Positions 31,562-40,101 of a DNA stretch of 64,000 nucleotides are shown piece after piece. The position numbers were made by a program, and so were the translations under genes. Origin of the DNA: CAIWHR01 sp963786625 (GTDB lineage: Bacteria; Pseudomonadota; Gammaproteobacteria; Burkholderiales; Casimicrobiaceae). The notes beneath the pieces were generated by a model. The model saw nothing but the letters and a program-made list of their open reading frames with translations, searched no databases and had not been told where the DNA came from. The stretch is from positions 620,001 to 684,000 of the forward strand of contig CAWAZS010000014.1 in assembly GCA_963786625.1 (NCBI GenBank). Reading direction: 5' to 3'. Each line of letters opens with the position of its first letter. Position 1 is the first letter of the stretch.

Positions 31562-32554
31562 TTACTTCGTGTCCGCGATCTGCTTCAGCAGCACGGCGTA
31601 CTTGGCGCCGTACTTGTCGCGGACCGGCTGCGTGGCCTTGTAGAACGCCGCCTTGTCGGCCGGGACGAACTGGACGCCGGCCGCCTTGAGCTTCTTTTCC
31701 GCCTCGAGGGTGTAGGCGTCCCACAGCGCGCGCTGCTCGAGCTGGGCCTCGCGCGAGAACTTGCGCACCAGGTCCTGGTCGGACTTGGACAGCGTGTCCC
31801 ACGTGCGCCGCGAGAACACGAAGATCTCGGGAATGATCAGGTGGCCGGTGAGGCTGTAGATCTTGGCCACCGTGTAGTGGTTCTGGGCGAGCAGCGTCGG
31901 CGGGTTGTTCTCGGCACCGTCGACCACCCCCGTCTGCATCGCGCTCAGAAGCTCGTTGAAGCCCATCGCGACGCCGTTGCCGCCCATGGCGTTCATGGTC
32001 TCGACGAACAGCGGGTTGCCCATCATCCGGATCTTCTGGCCCTTGAGGTCCTCGGGCTTGGTCGCGGGCTTGTGCGAATAGACGTTACGGGTGCCGGCAT
32101 CCATCCAGCCCAGCACCACCAGCCGCGACTGCGGGCTCGCCGTCACCTGCTCGAGCAGCTTCTGGCCGATGGGGCCGTCGATCACCTTGCGCATGTGCGC
32201 TTCGTCGCGGAAGATGAACGGCAGGTTGAACACGTTGAGCTCGTCGACGACCGGGCCCATCGCGCCGACCGAGATGCGTGCGATCTGCAGCGCCCCGACC
32301 TGCGCCTGCTCGATCATTTCCTTCTCGCCGCCCAGCTGCATCGACGGGTACATCTGGATCGAGATGCGGCCGTTGGTCGCCGCCTCGAGCTTCTTGCCCA
32401 TGCGCTGGATCGCCTCGACCGTCGGGTAGCCCAGCGGATGGACGTCCGAGGCCTTCCATACCATCTTGTCCTGCGCAAATGCCCCGCCGGACACACCGGC
32501 GACGCCCGCTGCGACCGATGACGCGCAAAGCTTGACGAATTCGCGACGCTTCAT
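31562..32554 (-). CDS. dctP: TRAP transporter solute-binding protein DctP
   Basis: 330 residues from the ATG at 32554, chosen for the GGAGGAG upstream and the export signal MKRREFVKL, a near-Tat twin-arginine motif followed by a hydrophobic stretch ending GGAFAQ. The mature protein has the DctP features QMYPSMQLGGEKEMIEQAQVGALQIA, the conserved Arg region KGQKIRMMGNPLFVETMNAMGG (the Arg of KIRMM binds carboxylate), and the GVVDGAENNP loop. It binds an organic acid in the periplasm. It heads the dctPQM set, followed by a hairpin. Substrate unknown. Confidence 0.94.
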   Translation of the reverse strand: MKRREFVKLCASSVAAGVAGVSGGAFAQDKMVWKASDVHPLGYPTVEAIQRMGKKLEAATNGRISIQMYPSMQLGGEKEMIEQAQVGALQIARISVGAMGPVVDELNVFNLPFIFRDEAHMRKVIDGPIGQKLLEQVTASPQSRLVVLGWMDAGTRNVYSHKPATKPEDLKGQKIRMMGNPLFVETMNAMGGNGVAMGFNELLSAMQTGVVDGAENNPPTLLAQNHYTVAKIYSLTGHLIIPEIFVFSRRTWDTLSKSDQDLVRKFSREAQLEQRALWDAYTLEAEKKLKAAGVQFVPADKAAFYKATQPVRDKYGAKYAVLLKQIADTK

Positions 32555-32816
32555 GAGCTCCTCCATGGGTGGTGACGCACTGCCCGCATTTCCCGGCCCG
32601 GCTGCCGATGTCACCGGTCGGCCCGGCAGGTAGGCTTGTTCGAATCCGGGCGAATGTAGCACGAACCTTCCGGCGCGCTCTACAGGCGCCGGTCTCGTCG
32701 GCGGGGGCGCCCCCCGGCGGCGGCAGGCGCCGGGAGGAAAGCGCGGCGCGGGAGAGCGCAGGCGGACGAGCCCCGGCGAGCGGGGCGGTTCCGGCTCGGC
32801 GGGTGGTGCGCCCGTC

Positions 32817-33254
32817 TCAGGACGCGTGGACGACGTCGGCCACCAGGCTGCGCGTCCCGCGCAGCGAATTGGCGACCAGGCAGCGGTGCTCGGACTTCTC
32901 CAGCAGCGTGCGCGCCTTCGCCGCGTCGCCCGACGGCGGGATCTCGAGGGTCGCGTAGGTCGTGTACGCGGTGAACTGCGTGACGCCCTCGGCGCGGTCC
33001 AGCACGCCCTCGACGCGGCAGCTCAGCCGGGTCCACTCGCAATGGGACGCCTTCGCCAGGGCGCGAAAGGTGAGGATGAAGCAGTCGGCGATTGCGGCGA
33101 CGAAAAGCGTTTCCGGCGACCAGGCGTCGCCGGGCCCGTCGAACTCCGCCGGCGGCGCGGTGGCGATCTCCGGCAGGCGCGGCGAAGTGACCGAGACGCT
33201 GCCCGACGGACCCGCGGCGGCGCTGGCGACATAGAGGTGGGGATAGGGATGCAT
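32817..33254 (-). CDS. OsmC-family peroxiredoxin-like protein
   Basis: 145 residues. The two redox cysteines of the OsmC/Ohr fold are visible in AIADCFILTFRALA and SEHRCLVANSL, with the WSPETLFVAA segment before the first. OsmC proteins reduce organic hydroperoxides. The gene lies alone between dctP and the SCP2-like gene on the same strand. Confidence 0.92.
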   Translation of the reverse strand: MHPYPHLYVASAAAGPSGSVSVTSPRLPEIATAPPAEFDGPGDAWSPETLFVAAIADCFILTFRALAKASHCEWTRLSCRVEGVLDRAEGVTQFTAYTTYATLEIPPSGDAAKARTLLEKSEHRCLVANSLRGTRSLVADVVHAS

Positions 33255-33381
33255 GGGATGCTCCGCTAGAACGGGAAAAGCTCGACTGGATCGGGCCGGG
33301 CCGGGGTGGTCGCGCGCTGCACGACCGTCGGGCCGGCCGGCGGCGGCTGCCCGCCACCGGCGACCCGGCGCAGCCGTAACC

Positions 33382-33900
33382 TCATTTCGCGGGACAGGAT
33401 TTGGTATCGGACGGCACCTTGCCGACGAGCAGGAGGAAGTTCTCGAACGGGCCCATGTTGCCCATCGCCTCCATCATCGGCCCGTCGAATCCCAGGCGCT
33501 GCAACATCATCGCCGCCATCGGGCCGTATTCGCCCTTGCCCATCTCGACCCAGCGCGCGGTCTCGGCCTTCATCACGTAGTCGGATCCGCCGTCGAGCTT
33601 CGCCGTCTCCGCGGCGCCGCCGTAGACGCACATGGCCTTGCCGTCCTTCAGCGCGACCCGCAGCTCGGCCGTCGGCTTGTCGCCGCAGTCGGAGCGGTAG
33701 ACCTGCATGACCTTGAAGCCGCGGCCCTTGTCGTTCTTCACCCAGCCGCTCTCGACGAGCTTGTCGGTGAGCACCGGGTCCTTGTTCCAGGCGACGCACG
33801 CGTCCTTGCCCCAGTCGCCGGTCATCATGACGGGGGCGGCCAGCGCCGGCGCGGCGAGCGCGATCGCGGCCAGCGCGGCGGCCAATGATCTGATGCGCAT
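33382..33900 (-). CDS. Periplasmic SCP2-like sterol/lipid-binding domain protein
   Basis: 172 residues with a signal peptide (MRIRSLAAALAAIALAAPALA). The mature part, with VMQVYRSDCGDKPTAELRV, YVMKAETARWVEMGKGEYGPMAAMM and FDGPMMEAMGNMGPFENFLLLVGKV, follows the SCP2 sterol-carrier fold pattern (strand, Trp, Gly-rich turn, hydrophobic helix, final strand). Four Cys (DACVAW, SDC, AMCVYG, KSCPAK) may form disulfides. SCP2 domains bind hydrophobic ligands. The FadL gene follows upstream on the same strand, separated by a terminator, so both may handle hydrophobic compounds. Confidence 0.7.
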   Translation of the reverse strand: MRIRSLAAALAAIALAAPALAAPVMMTGDWGKDACVAWNKDPVLTDKLVESGWVKNDKGRGFKVMQVYRSDCGDKPTAELRVALKDGKAMCVYGGAAETAKLDGGSDYVMKAETARWVEMGKGEYGPMAAMMLQRLGFDGPMMEAMGNMGPFENFLLLVGKVPSDTKSCPAK

Positions 33901-33970
33901 CGATATTCTCCTGTTAGGGTTTCGAGAGTGGAAGGCGGTGGGCGCGGCGGCAGCTGACCGGCGCAGAATG

Positions 33971-34003
33971 AAAAACGCGGCGGGCGCCCATGCGCCCGCC
34001 GCG
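33971..34003 (-). terminator. Rho-independent terminator after fadL-like gene
   Basis: A perfect 12 bp GC stem (CGCGGCGGGCGC at 33976-33987; GCGCCCGCCGCG at 33992-34003) with loop CCAT. On the minus strand it is directly followed by five T (33971-33975). It lies 41 bases past the fadL stop. Best terminator in the window. Confidence 0.88.
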
Positions 34004-34044
34004 TCGTCGATTGGCTGCGTCCCCGCGGCGCGGGGGCGTCCGGA

Positions 34045-35405
34045 TCAGAACTTGCGCGAGTAGGCGACGCCGAGCAGGTACTGCTTCATCGCGATCGTTT
34101 CGGTCGTCGTCGGCGGCAGACCGAAGGCGTGAAGAAGCTCGGGCCGGTGACCGAATTGTCCGCCGCGTACATGAACGCGCCGGTGATCTCGGACACGTTG
34201 TCGATTCGATACGTCGATCCGATGTGGTACTGATCCTGGACCACGCCCGGCGCGATGATGTTGAACGTCACGTTCGGCGGCGTGATCGGATTCTGCGTGT
34301 GGTTGTAGCCGGCGCGCAGCGTCCACCTGTCGTCGAGCATGTACTGGACGCCGATCTTCCAGACGTTGACGTTCTGCCAGCCGAAGCCCGCGCCATTGCT
34401 GCCGCCGAGGCAATTGTCGCGCGCGCCCTGCCCGCCGAACGACGGCGGGACGCAGGCGTACATGTACGCGAGCGGGTTGTTCACCGACGGCGCGTCGTCG
34501 TAGAAGATCCGCTCGAAGTCGACCGCGATCAGCCATTGGCTGGTCGGCCGCAGCGCGACGCCGACGGTGAAGCTCGACGGGATGTCGAAGCCGCCCTCCT
34601 GCGCGAACAGCCCCTTGTAATCGTTGAACTCGCCCATGCTGGTCTTGCTCTGCCAGGAGGCGCCGATCGCGAATTGGTCGGTGAACTGGCCCATGTAGCC
34701 GAGGCGGACGCCGAAGCCCCAGGCGTTGTCGTAGCCACGGTTGGTCACGTTGCCCGGGCTGGTCGAGAACAGCGGATTGTCGAAGAGCTGCAGGCCCTCG
34801 GCCTTGAACCGCTGATAGGCGATGACCGGTGCGATGCCGAACGACTGGCCCTTCAGCGGTTGCCACGACACGTACGGGGCGATGATCAGCTGCATGAGGT
34901 CGACGCCGAGATCACCCTGCCCGCAGAGCAGGTTGTACGGCCCAACCGGGTTGTTCTGCCAGAAGGCCGTGCACGCGCTTGCGTTGGAGATCTGCCCGCC
35001 CGGGTAGTCGGTGTTCATGCCCCCGTTGCCGTAGACGGTGACGCCGAAGGCGAGTTGCGGGCTGTGCCTCCAGTTGACGCCGAACTCGGGGATGAAGAAG
35101 TTGGTGCTGCCGCTGTCCGCGTAGCCGTCCATGCCGGCGGGGCCCGTGCCGGTGCGCTCCGCGTCGCGTCGCGGCGAGAACCACGACAGGCCGAGCTGCC
35201 ATTCGTTGCCGAGGAAGGTCATCGCCCCCGGGTTCACGGCGCCGCCGAACGGCTCCTGCGCGACGGCGACGGCGGCACCGCCCATGCCGATGGATTTCAT
35301 CCCGTAGCCGTTGGCGAAGTAGCCGTCGGTCGCGTTCGCGACCGGCGCGACGAGCCCGGCGGCCGCAAGCGCGGCGCAGAGGGCGGTAAGTTTTGCGCGT
35401 CTCAT
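34045..35405 (-). CDS. FadL/OmpP1-type outer-membrane transporter, frameshift near the end
   Basis: About 453 residues. Signal peptide (MRRAKLTALCAALAAAGLVAPVA), then the FadL hatch motif NGYGMKSIGMGGAAVAVAQEPFGGAVNPGAM, and a barrel with FGVRLGYMGQFTDQFAIGASWQSKTSMGEF. The natural C-terminus, MKQYLLGVAYSRKF with terminal Phe, lies in another frame from about 34117-34126 on. One missing base, or two extra, joins them. FadL proteins take up hydrophobic compounds. The gene is in line with dsrE2 and tusA (54 bp and 48 bp gaps) on the minus strand. Confidence 0.87.
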
Positions 35406-35459
35406 TGCTTTCCCCTGAATGTAGTTGGAAATTCGGTGTCCGGCCCGGATCGGCGCGGC

Positions 35460-36098
35460 TCAGATGAACAGGCTGACGTCGGCGTCCTTCGCCATCGGCA
35501 GGAACGTCGCGGCGCCGACATAATCCTTGACCTCGGGGATGAACTGGCTGCGCTTGTAGCCGAACAGGTCGACGGTCATCTGGCAGGCGATGAGGTTCAC
35601 GCCGGCTTCGATGCAGAGGCTGCGCAGCTCGGCCAGGTCGGCGACGCCGCTCTTCTTGACCGTCTTCTTCATCATCTTGGTCGCGAACGTTTCGTAGTGC
35701 GGGATCAGCGACTGCACGGCGTTCGGGATGTTCCACTGGATCGACTTGAACCACGCCGGACCCATCGGCATCTTCATCGGCATCGCCGGATTGCCGAGCG
35801 GGCTCACCTTCAGCTTGCGCAGGTCCTTCTTCAGCAGCTCGAGCCCGTAGAACGTGAAGAAGATCGACACGTCCCAGCCGAGCGCCGCGGCGGTCGACGC
35901 CAGGATGAACGGCGGATACCCCCAATCCAGCGTGCCCTTGGTGGCGATGATCGTCATCGACGGCGTCTTCTTTGCCTTGATCTCGGCGAGCTTCGCCTCG
36001 AGCCGCTGGTCGAGCAGGAGGTCGATGCGCTCGCTGATGAGTCGGTCGAGCGCGGCGTCGGTCGCGACAGCGGGCGTCTTTTCGGTCAGCGTTTCCAT
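35460..36098 (-). CDS. dsrE2: DsrE2-like sulfur-carrier protein (DsrE/DsrF family)
   Basis: 212 residues. An N-terminal helical tail (about 45 residues) precedes the DsrE fold: MTIIATKGTLDWGYPPFILASTAAALGWDVSIFFTFYGLELL, then LCIEAGVNLIACQMTVDLFGYKRS with the conserved Cys (LIACQMT) and an earlier Cys (RSLCIEAG). FTFYGLELL and the long MPMKMPMGPAW insertion mark the DsrE2 type. DsrE2 works with TusA and rhodanese in sulfur transfer in sulfur-oxidising bacteria. Here tusA is directly upstream, 48 bp away, with no dsr or sox gene in the window. Confidence 0.88.
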   Translation of the reverse strand: METLTEKTPAVATDAALDRLISERIDLLLDQRLEAKLAEIKAKKTPSMTIIATKGTLDWGYPPFILASTAAALGWDVSIFFTFYGLELLKKDLRKLKVSPLGNPAMPMKMPMGPAWFKSIQWNIPNAVQSLIPHYETFATKMMKKTVKKSGVADLAELRSLCIEAGVNLIACQMTVDLFGYKRSQFIPEVKDYVGAATFLPMAKDADVSLFI

Positions 36099-36146
36099 GG
36101 GGACCCTCGGCGGCAGGTGGAATCGGGTTGTTCGCGAACTACCCGG

Positions 36147-36374
36147 CTATTTCTTCTTCAGGTAGAACACGTAGGTCTTGTTCTCCTCGGCCGTGGACAG
36201 CAGAGGGTTTCCCGTCTGGTTCGCGAACGCCTGCATGTCCTTGACCGAGCCCGGGTCGGTCGCGACGACCTTCAGCACCTGGCCCGAGGCGAGCTCGTTC
36301 AGCGATTTCTTGGTCTTGAGTATCGGCAGCGGGCAGGAGAGCCCGCGCGCATCGAGTTCCTTGTCGAAGTTCAC
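36147..36374 (-). CDS. tusA: TusA-family sulfurtransferase
   Basis: 75 residues. The catalytic CPxP motif is intact (LDARGLSCPLPILKTKKSL), and VVATDPGSVKDMQAFANQTGN is typical. TusA carries persulfide sulfur for tRNA thiolation and, in sulfur oxidisers, for dissimilatory metabolism. The adjacent dsrE2 favours the second role. Between it and cbbP lie 324 bp. Confidence 0.93.
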   Translation of the reverse strand: MNFDKELDARGLSCPLPILKTKKSLNELASGQVLKVVATDPGSVKDMQAFANQTGNPLLSTAEENKTYVFYLKKK

Positions 36375-36698
36375 TTGTCTGGCCTCCGCAGTGGATGAGC
36401 CGCGGTCACGCGGCGTTGGCCCGGCTTGCCCATGAAATCAACCACTTGTCGGATGCCGGTGCGAACAATTATGCGCTTCGGGCGGCGCCCGACGTTGTCG
36501 GCGGTCAAACCTCGTACACGCCTGCGCGAGTGCTGCCCCGGGCTGCCCCGGCAACCCTGCATTAGGCGGATGGGGCGTCCCCGCCGTCTATAACCGCGAT
36601 GGGTAATGACCCTGCTACCCGTATGGGGGAGGCGCTCCCGGGCGGCGGAACCGGACCGCGACGTGGTCCGCATTTTCCCGTCCGACTCCGGGTCGGCC
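36375..36698. other. Intergenic region between cbbP and tusA
   Basis: 324 bp with no gene. A small hairpin lies at 36652-36670 (CGGACC, seven bases, GGTCCG), followed on the plus strand by CATTTT. A T run on the wrong side makes it a doubtful terminator for the minus-strand cbb operon. The promoter for tusA-dsrE2-fadL should lie near 36380-36450. Confidence 0.35.
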
Positions 36699-37574
36699 TC
36701 AGACCGCGCGCCGCTTGCGGTCCATCAGCTGCAGGATCATCGGCGTCAGGATCAGCTGCATCGCGAGGCTCATCTTCCCGCCCGGCACGACGATGATGTT
36801 CGGCCGCGACATGTACGAGTCGTGCAGCATCGAGAGCAGGTAGAGGAAGTCGATCCCCTGCGGCTTCGCGAAGCGGATCACGACCATGCTCTCGTCGACC
36901 GTCGGAATGTCCTTCGCGATGAAGGGGTTCGACGTGTCGACCATCGGCACGCGCTGGAAGTTGATGTGCGTCTGCGAGAACTGCGGGCAGATGTAGTTCA
37001 CGTAGTCGGGCATCCGGCGCATGATGGTGTCGACCACCGCCTCCTGCGAGTAGCCGCGGAGATTCTGGTCGCGATGGAGCTTCTGGATCCATTCGAGGTT
37101 GATGATGGGCACGACGCCGATCAGCAGGTCCGCCAGCGCCGCGATGTTGAGCCGGTCGGTGACCACCGCCCCGTGCAGCCCCTCGTAGAACAGCAGGTCG
37201 GTGCCGGGCTGCACGTCCTCCCAGGGCGTGAACGTGCCGGGCTGCTGGGCGTAGGGGGCGGCCTCCTGCGCGTTGTGCAGGTACTTGCGGATGCGGCCGG
37301 TGCCCGACTCCCCGTAGCTCCTGAACAGCGCCTCCAGCTCGTCGAACAGGTTGGACTCCGGCCCGAAGTGGCTGAAGTGCTGATTGCCGGCGGCGGCCGC
37401 CTCGGCCATCTTGGCCTTCATTTCCGCGCGGTCGTAGCGGTGGAACGAATCGCCTTCGACGACCGCCGCCTTGATTCCCTCGCGGCGGAAGATGTGCTCG
37501 AACGTGCGGGTGACCGTGGTCGTTCCGGCACCGGAGGAGCCGGTGATCGCGACGACGGGATGGCGCCTGGACAT
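36699..37574 (-). CDS. cbbP: Phosphoribulokinase
   Basis: 291 residues. ITGSSGAGTTTVTRTF is the P-loop of class I (octameric) bacterial phosphoribulokinases, which make ribulose 1,5-bisphosphate from ribulose 5-phosphate and ATP. Further family blocks: VEGDSFHRYDRAEMK, DLLFYEGLHGAV, PIINLEWIQKLHRD and DSYMSRPNIIVVPGGKMSLAMQLIL. It is the last gene of the cbb operon, after cbbF, 66 bp away. Confidence 0.96.
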   Translation of the reverse strand: MSRRHPVVAITGSSGAGTTTVTRTFEHIFRREGIKAAVVEGDSFHRYDRAEMKAKMAEAAAAGNQHFSHFGPESNLFDELEALFRSYGESGTGRIRKYLHNAQEAAPYAQQPGTFTPWEDVQPGTDLLFYEGLHGAVVTDRLNIAALADLLIGVVPIINLEWIQKLHRDQNLRGYSQEAVVDTIMRRMPDYVNYICPQFSQTHINFQRVPMVDTSNPFIAKDIPTVDESMVVIRFAKPQGIDFLYLLSMLHDSYMSRPNIIVVPGGKMSLAMQLILTPMILQLMDRKRRAV

Positions 37575-37640
37575 GGTGGGGCCTCGCTGGACGGGTGGGG
37601 CGGGTTCGCCCTCGCGGACGTCGGGTGAACGGCTTCGGGG

Positions 37641-38724
37641 TCAGTCGGGCGTAACGGCGGCGCTGAACAGCGAGCGCTCCTTGAACAGCGGCGAGCGTGA
37701 ACGCGACGTCGCCGCGGTCGTACTCGGCGTGATAGCGCTCGAGTCGCTCGACCTCGCTCTTCGAGCCGAGGATCAGCGGAATGCGCTGGTGCAGCGCGCC
37801 GGGCGCGACGTCGAGGATGCGGCCGCGGCCGCTCGACGCCGCACCGCCCGCCTGCTCGATCAGCATCGCCATCGGGTTCGCCTCGTAGAGCAGGCGCAGC
37901 CGCCCGGGCTTCGTCGGGTCCTTGGTGTCCTTCGGGTACATGAACAGACCGCCGCGCATCAGGATCCGGTGAACCTCGGCGACCAGCGAGGCGATCCAGC
38001 GCATGTTGAAGTCCTTGCCGCGCACGCCGTTCTTCCCGGCCAGGCATTCCTCGACGTAGCGCCGGACCGGCGGCTCCCAGAAGCGCTGGTTCGACGCGTT
38101 GATCGCGAACTCCTGCGTGTCGGGGGGGATCGCGAGATTCGGATGGGTCAGGATGTAGGCGCCGATCTCCGGGTCCAGCGTGAAGCCGTGCACGCCGGTG
38201 CCCAGCGTGATGACGATCATCGCCGCCGGTCCGTAGAGCGCGTAGCCCGCGCAGACCTGGCGCGTGCCGGGCTGCAGGAAATCGGCGATCGCCGGCTCGG
38301 CGACGCCGTCGGGCGCGCGCAGCACCGAGAAGATCGTGCCGACCGTGACGTTGACGTCGAGGTTCGACGAGCCGTCCAGCGGGTCGAACACGAGCAGGTA
38401 GCGTCCGCGCGGGTAGCGTGCCGGAATCCGGTACGGCTCCTCCATCTCCTCGGACACCATGCCGGCGAGGTGCCCGCCCCACTCGCAGCTCTGCAGCATG
38501 ATGTCGTTGGCGATGACGTCGAGCGGCTTCTGCTCCTCGCCCTGCACGTTGACGCTGCCGGCCGAGCCGCGCGCGCCGGTCAGCGCGCCGCGCGCGACGG
38601 CGCTCGCGATGTACTTGCACGCGGTCTGGATGTCGTTGACCAGCGCGATCAGCTCGGCGCCCCCTTCGAGCCGGCGCTGCTCCTCGATGATGAATTTCGA
38701 CAGCGTCGTGCGGCCGTAGAGCAT
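37641..38724 (-). CDS. cbbF: Fructose-1,6-bisphosphatase class I, frameshifted near C-terminus
   Basis: Start at 38724, two bases after the cbbX stop. Active-site and substrate motifs SEEMEEPYR, FDPLDGSSNLDVNVTVG and FNMRWIASLVAEVHRIL are intact. Near 37690-37699 the frame changes: one extra base must be removed to read SPLFKERSLFSAAVTPD and the stop at 37641. That gives 360 residues, right for the family. Without the correction the reading frame runs on through the cbbP region, clearly spurious. The enzyme makes fructose 6-phosphate in the Calvin cycle. The extra base is probably a sequence error. Confidence 0.92.
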
Positions 38725-38726
38725 CG

Positions 38727-39608
38727 TCACCCTCCCTGGAAGACGCGGCTCGCCCGGATGTCGGCGGCCGAGATCGTTTGCAGCGCGTCGCGGGTGACCG
38801 GCGCCCCGGCCGCGAACAGGCGGTTCGCCTGGCGCAGGCGCGCACGGTCGAGCGCGTTGCGGATCGACCGCGCGTTGGCGAAATTGGGCTGCGCCCGGCG
38901 TTTCGCGATGTATTCGTGCAGCGCGGCCTCGGCCCCCGCGTCGAGCCGGTAGTCGAGCTTGGCGAGCATCAGCGCGGCGATCTCGTAGAGCTCGCCCTCG
39001 CTGTAGTCGGGGAAGTCGATGTGGTGGGCGATCCGCGACGCCATCCCGGGATTGCTGCGGAAGAACGTGTCCATCCGGTCCTTGTAGCCGGCGAGGATCA
39101 CGACGAGGTCGTCGCGCTGGTTCTCCATCACCTGCAGCAGGATCTCGATCGCCTCCTGCCCGTAGTCGCGCTCGTTCTCGGGACGGTAGAGGTAGTAGGC
39201 CTCGTCGATGAACAGCACGCCGCCCATCGCGCGCTTCAGCACTTCCTTGGTCTTCGGGGCCGTGTGGCCGATGTACTGGCCGACCAGGTCGTCGCGCGTC
39301 ACCGAGACGAGATGCCCTTTGCGCACGTACCCCAGCCGGTGCAGGATCTCCGCCATCCGCATGGCGACGGTCGTCTTGCCGGTGCCCGGGTTGCCGGTGA
39401 AGCTCATGTGCAGCGACGGCGGCGCGCCGGTGAGTCCCAGCGCCGCGCGCGCCTTCGACACGACCAGGTACGCGGCGATGTCGCGGATCCGCTGCTTGAC
39501 CGGAACGAGGCCGACGAGATCGCGGTCGAGCGCCTCCAGCACGTCGAGCACGTTCGCCTCGCGCAGCAGCGCCTGCAGGTCGACGGTCTTCGGGGCTTCG
39601 TCGTTCAT
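38727..39608 (-). CDS. cbbX: CbbX, red-type RuBisCO activase
   Basis: 293 residues. AAA+ motifs Walker A (SFTGNPGTGKTTVAMRMA) and Walker B (GVLFIDEAYYLYRP), sensor 1 (VVILAGYKDRMD) and the arginine-finger region (NPGMASRIAHHIDFPDYS) are present. The pore-loop region DDLVGQYIGHTAPKTK is the CbbX signature. CbbX uses ATP to pull on the large-subunit C-terminus of red-type RuBisCO and release inhibitory sugar phosphates. Its position after cbbS and the red-type cbbL agree. Confidence 0.97.
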   Translation of the reverse strand: MNDEAPKTVDLQALLREANVLDVLEALDRDLVGLVPVKQRIRDIAAYLVVSKARAALGLTGAPPSLHMSFTGNPGTGKTTVAMRMAEILHRLGYVRKGHLVSVTRDDLVGQYIGHTAPKTKEVLKRAMGGVLFIDEAYYLYRPENERDYGQEAIEILLQVMENQRDDLVVILAGYKDRMDTFFRSNPGMASRIAHHIDFPDYSEGELYEIAALMLAKLDYRLDAGAEAALHEYIAKRRAQPNFANARSIRNALDRARLRQANRLFAAGAPVTRDALQTISAADIRASRVFQGG

Positions 39609-39647
39609 CGCAGGACGGGCTCTGGAGGTTGCGCCGCGGGCCGCCGG

Positions 39648-40064
39648 TCAGTAGCGGCTGCCCTCGGGCCGGTCGACCGCGTAGCTCTCGATGGTGTAGC
39701 GGATGCTGCGCCCGGCGGTCTCCTGCCTGACGACACGGAAACCGGGCTCGTTCTTCGGGCGGTTGACGATGAACGAGAGCCGCGTCGATTCCCAGCCCTG
39801 CGTCGAGTCGAACGCGTTGACCTTGATGTACTGGTTCGGGAAGGCCTTGCGACAGGCGTCGACTTCGATCATCGCGCCCGCCGCGTCCTTCAGGTCGAAC
39901 ATGGGCATGCCCCACATCTCCCAGTAGACGTTGCGCGGGTGCGGCTCGTCGGTGTGCTCGACGGACACGGCCCAGCCGTTCTTCAGGGCGTATTCGATCT
40001 GCGCCTTGATCTCGGCGTCGGTCAGGTCGGGCAGGAACGAAAAGGTGCCTTGGGTGACGCGCAT
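39648..40064 (-). CDS. cbbS: RuBisCO small subunit, red type
   Basis: 138 residues from the ATG at 40064: MRVTQGTFSFLPDLTDAEI, then IEYALKNGWAVSVEHTDEPHPRNVYWEMWGMPMFDL and a C-terminal extension (GFRVVRQETAGRSIRYTIESYAVDRPEGSRY). The long C-terminal beta hairpin is the hallmark of red-type (form IC) small subunits. It follows cbbL by about 37 bp once the cbbL frameshift is corrected. Confidence 0.96.
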   Translation of the reverse strand: MRVTQGTFSFLPDLTDAEIKAQIEYALKNGWAVSVEHTDEPHPRNVYWEMWGMPMFDLKDAAGAMIEVDACRKAFPNQYIKVNAFDSTQGWESTRLSFIVNRPKNEPGFRVVRQETAGRSIRYTIESYAVDRPEGSRY

Positions 40065-40101
40065 GGTGGTCCTCGCAGTGCCGGCTCGGCCTGGACTGGG
40101 G

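Noticed and set aside
36652..36670. Hairpin CGGACC...GGTCCG as terminator of the cbb operon
   Set aside because: The T-rich side is on the wrong strand and the stem is only six bases.
36562..39915. A minus-strand open frame of over 1100 codons across cbbP, cbbF and cbbX
   Set aside because: Only the FBPase part is real. The frame is joined to shadow sequence by GC-rich codon bias and by the frameshift near the end of cbbF.
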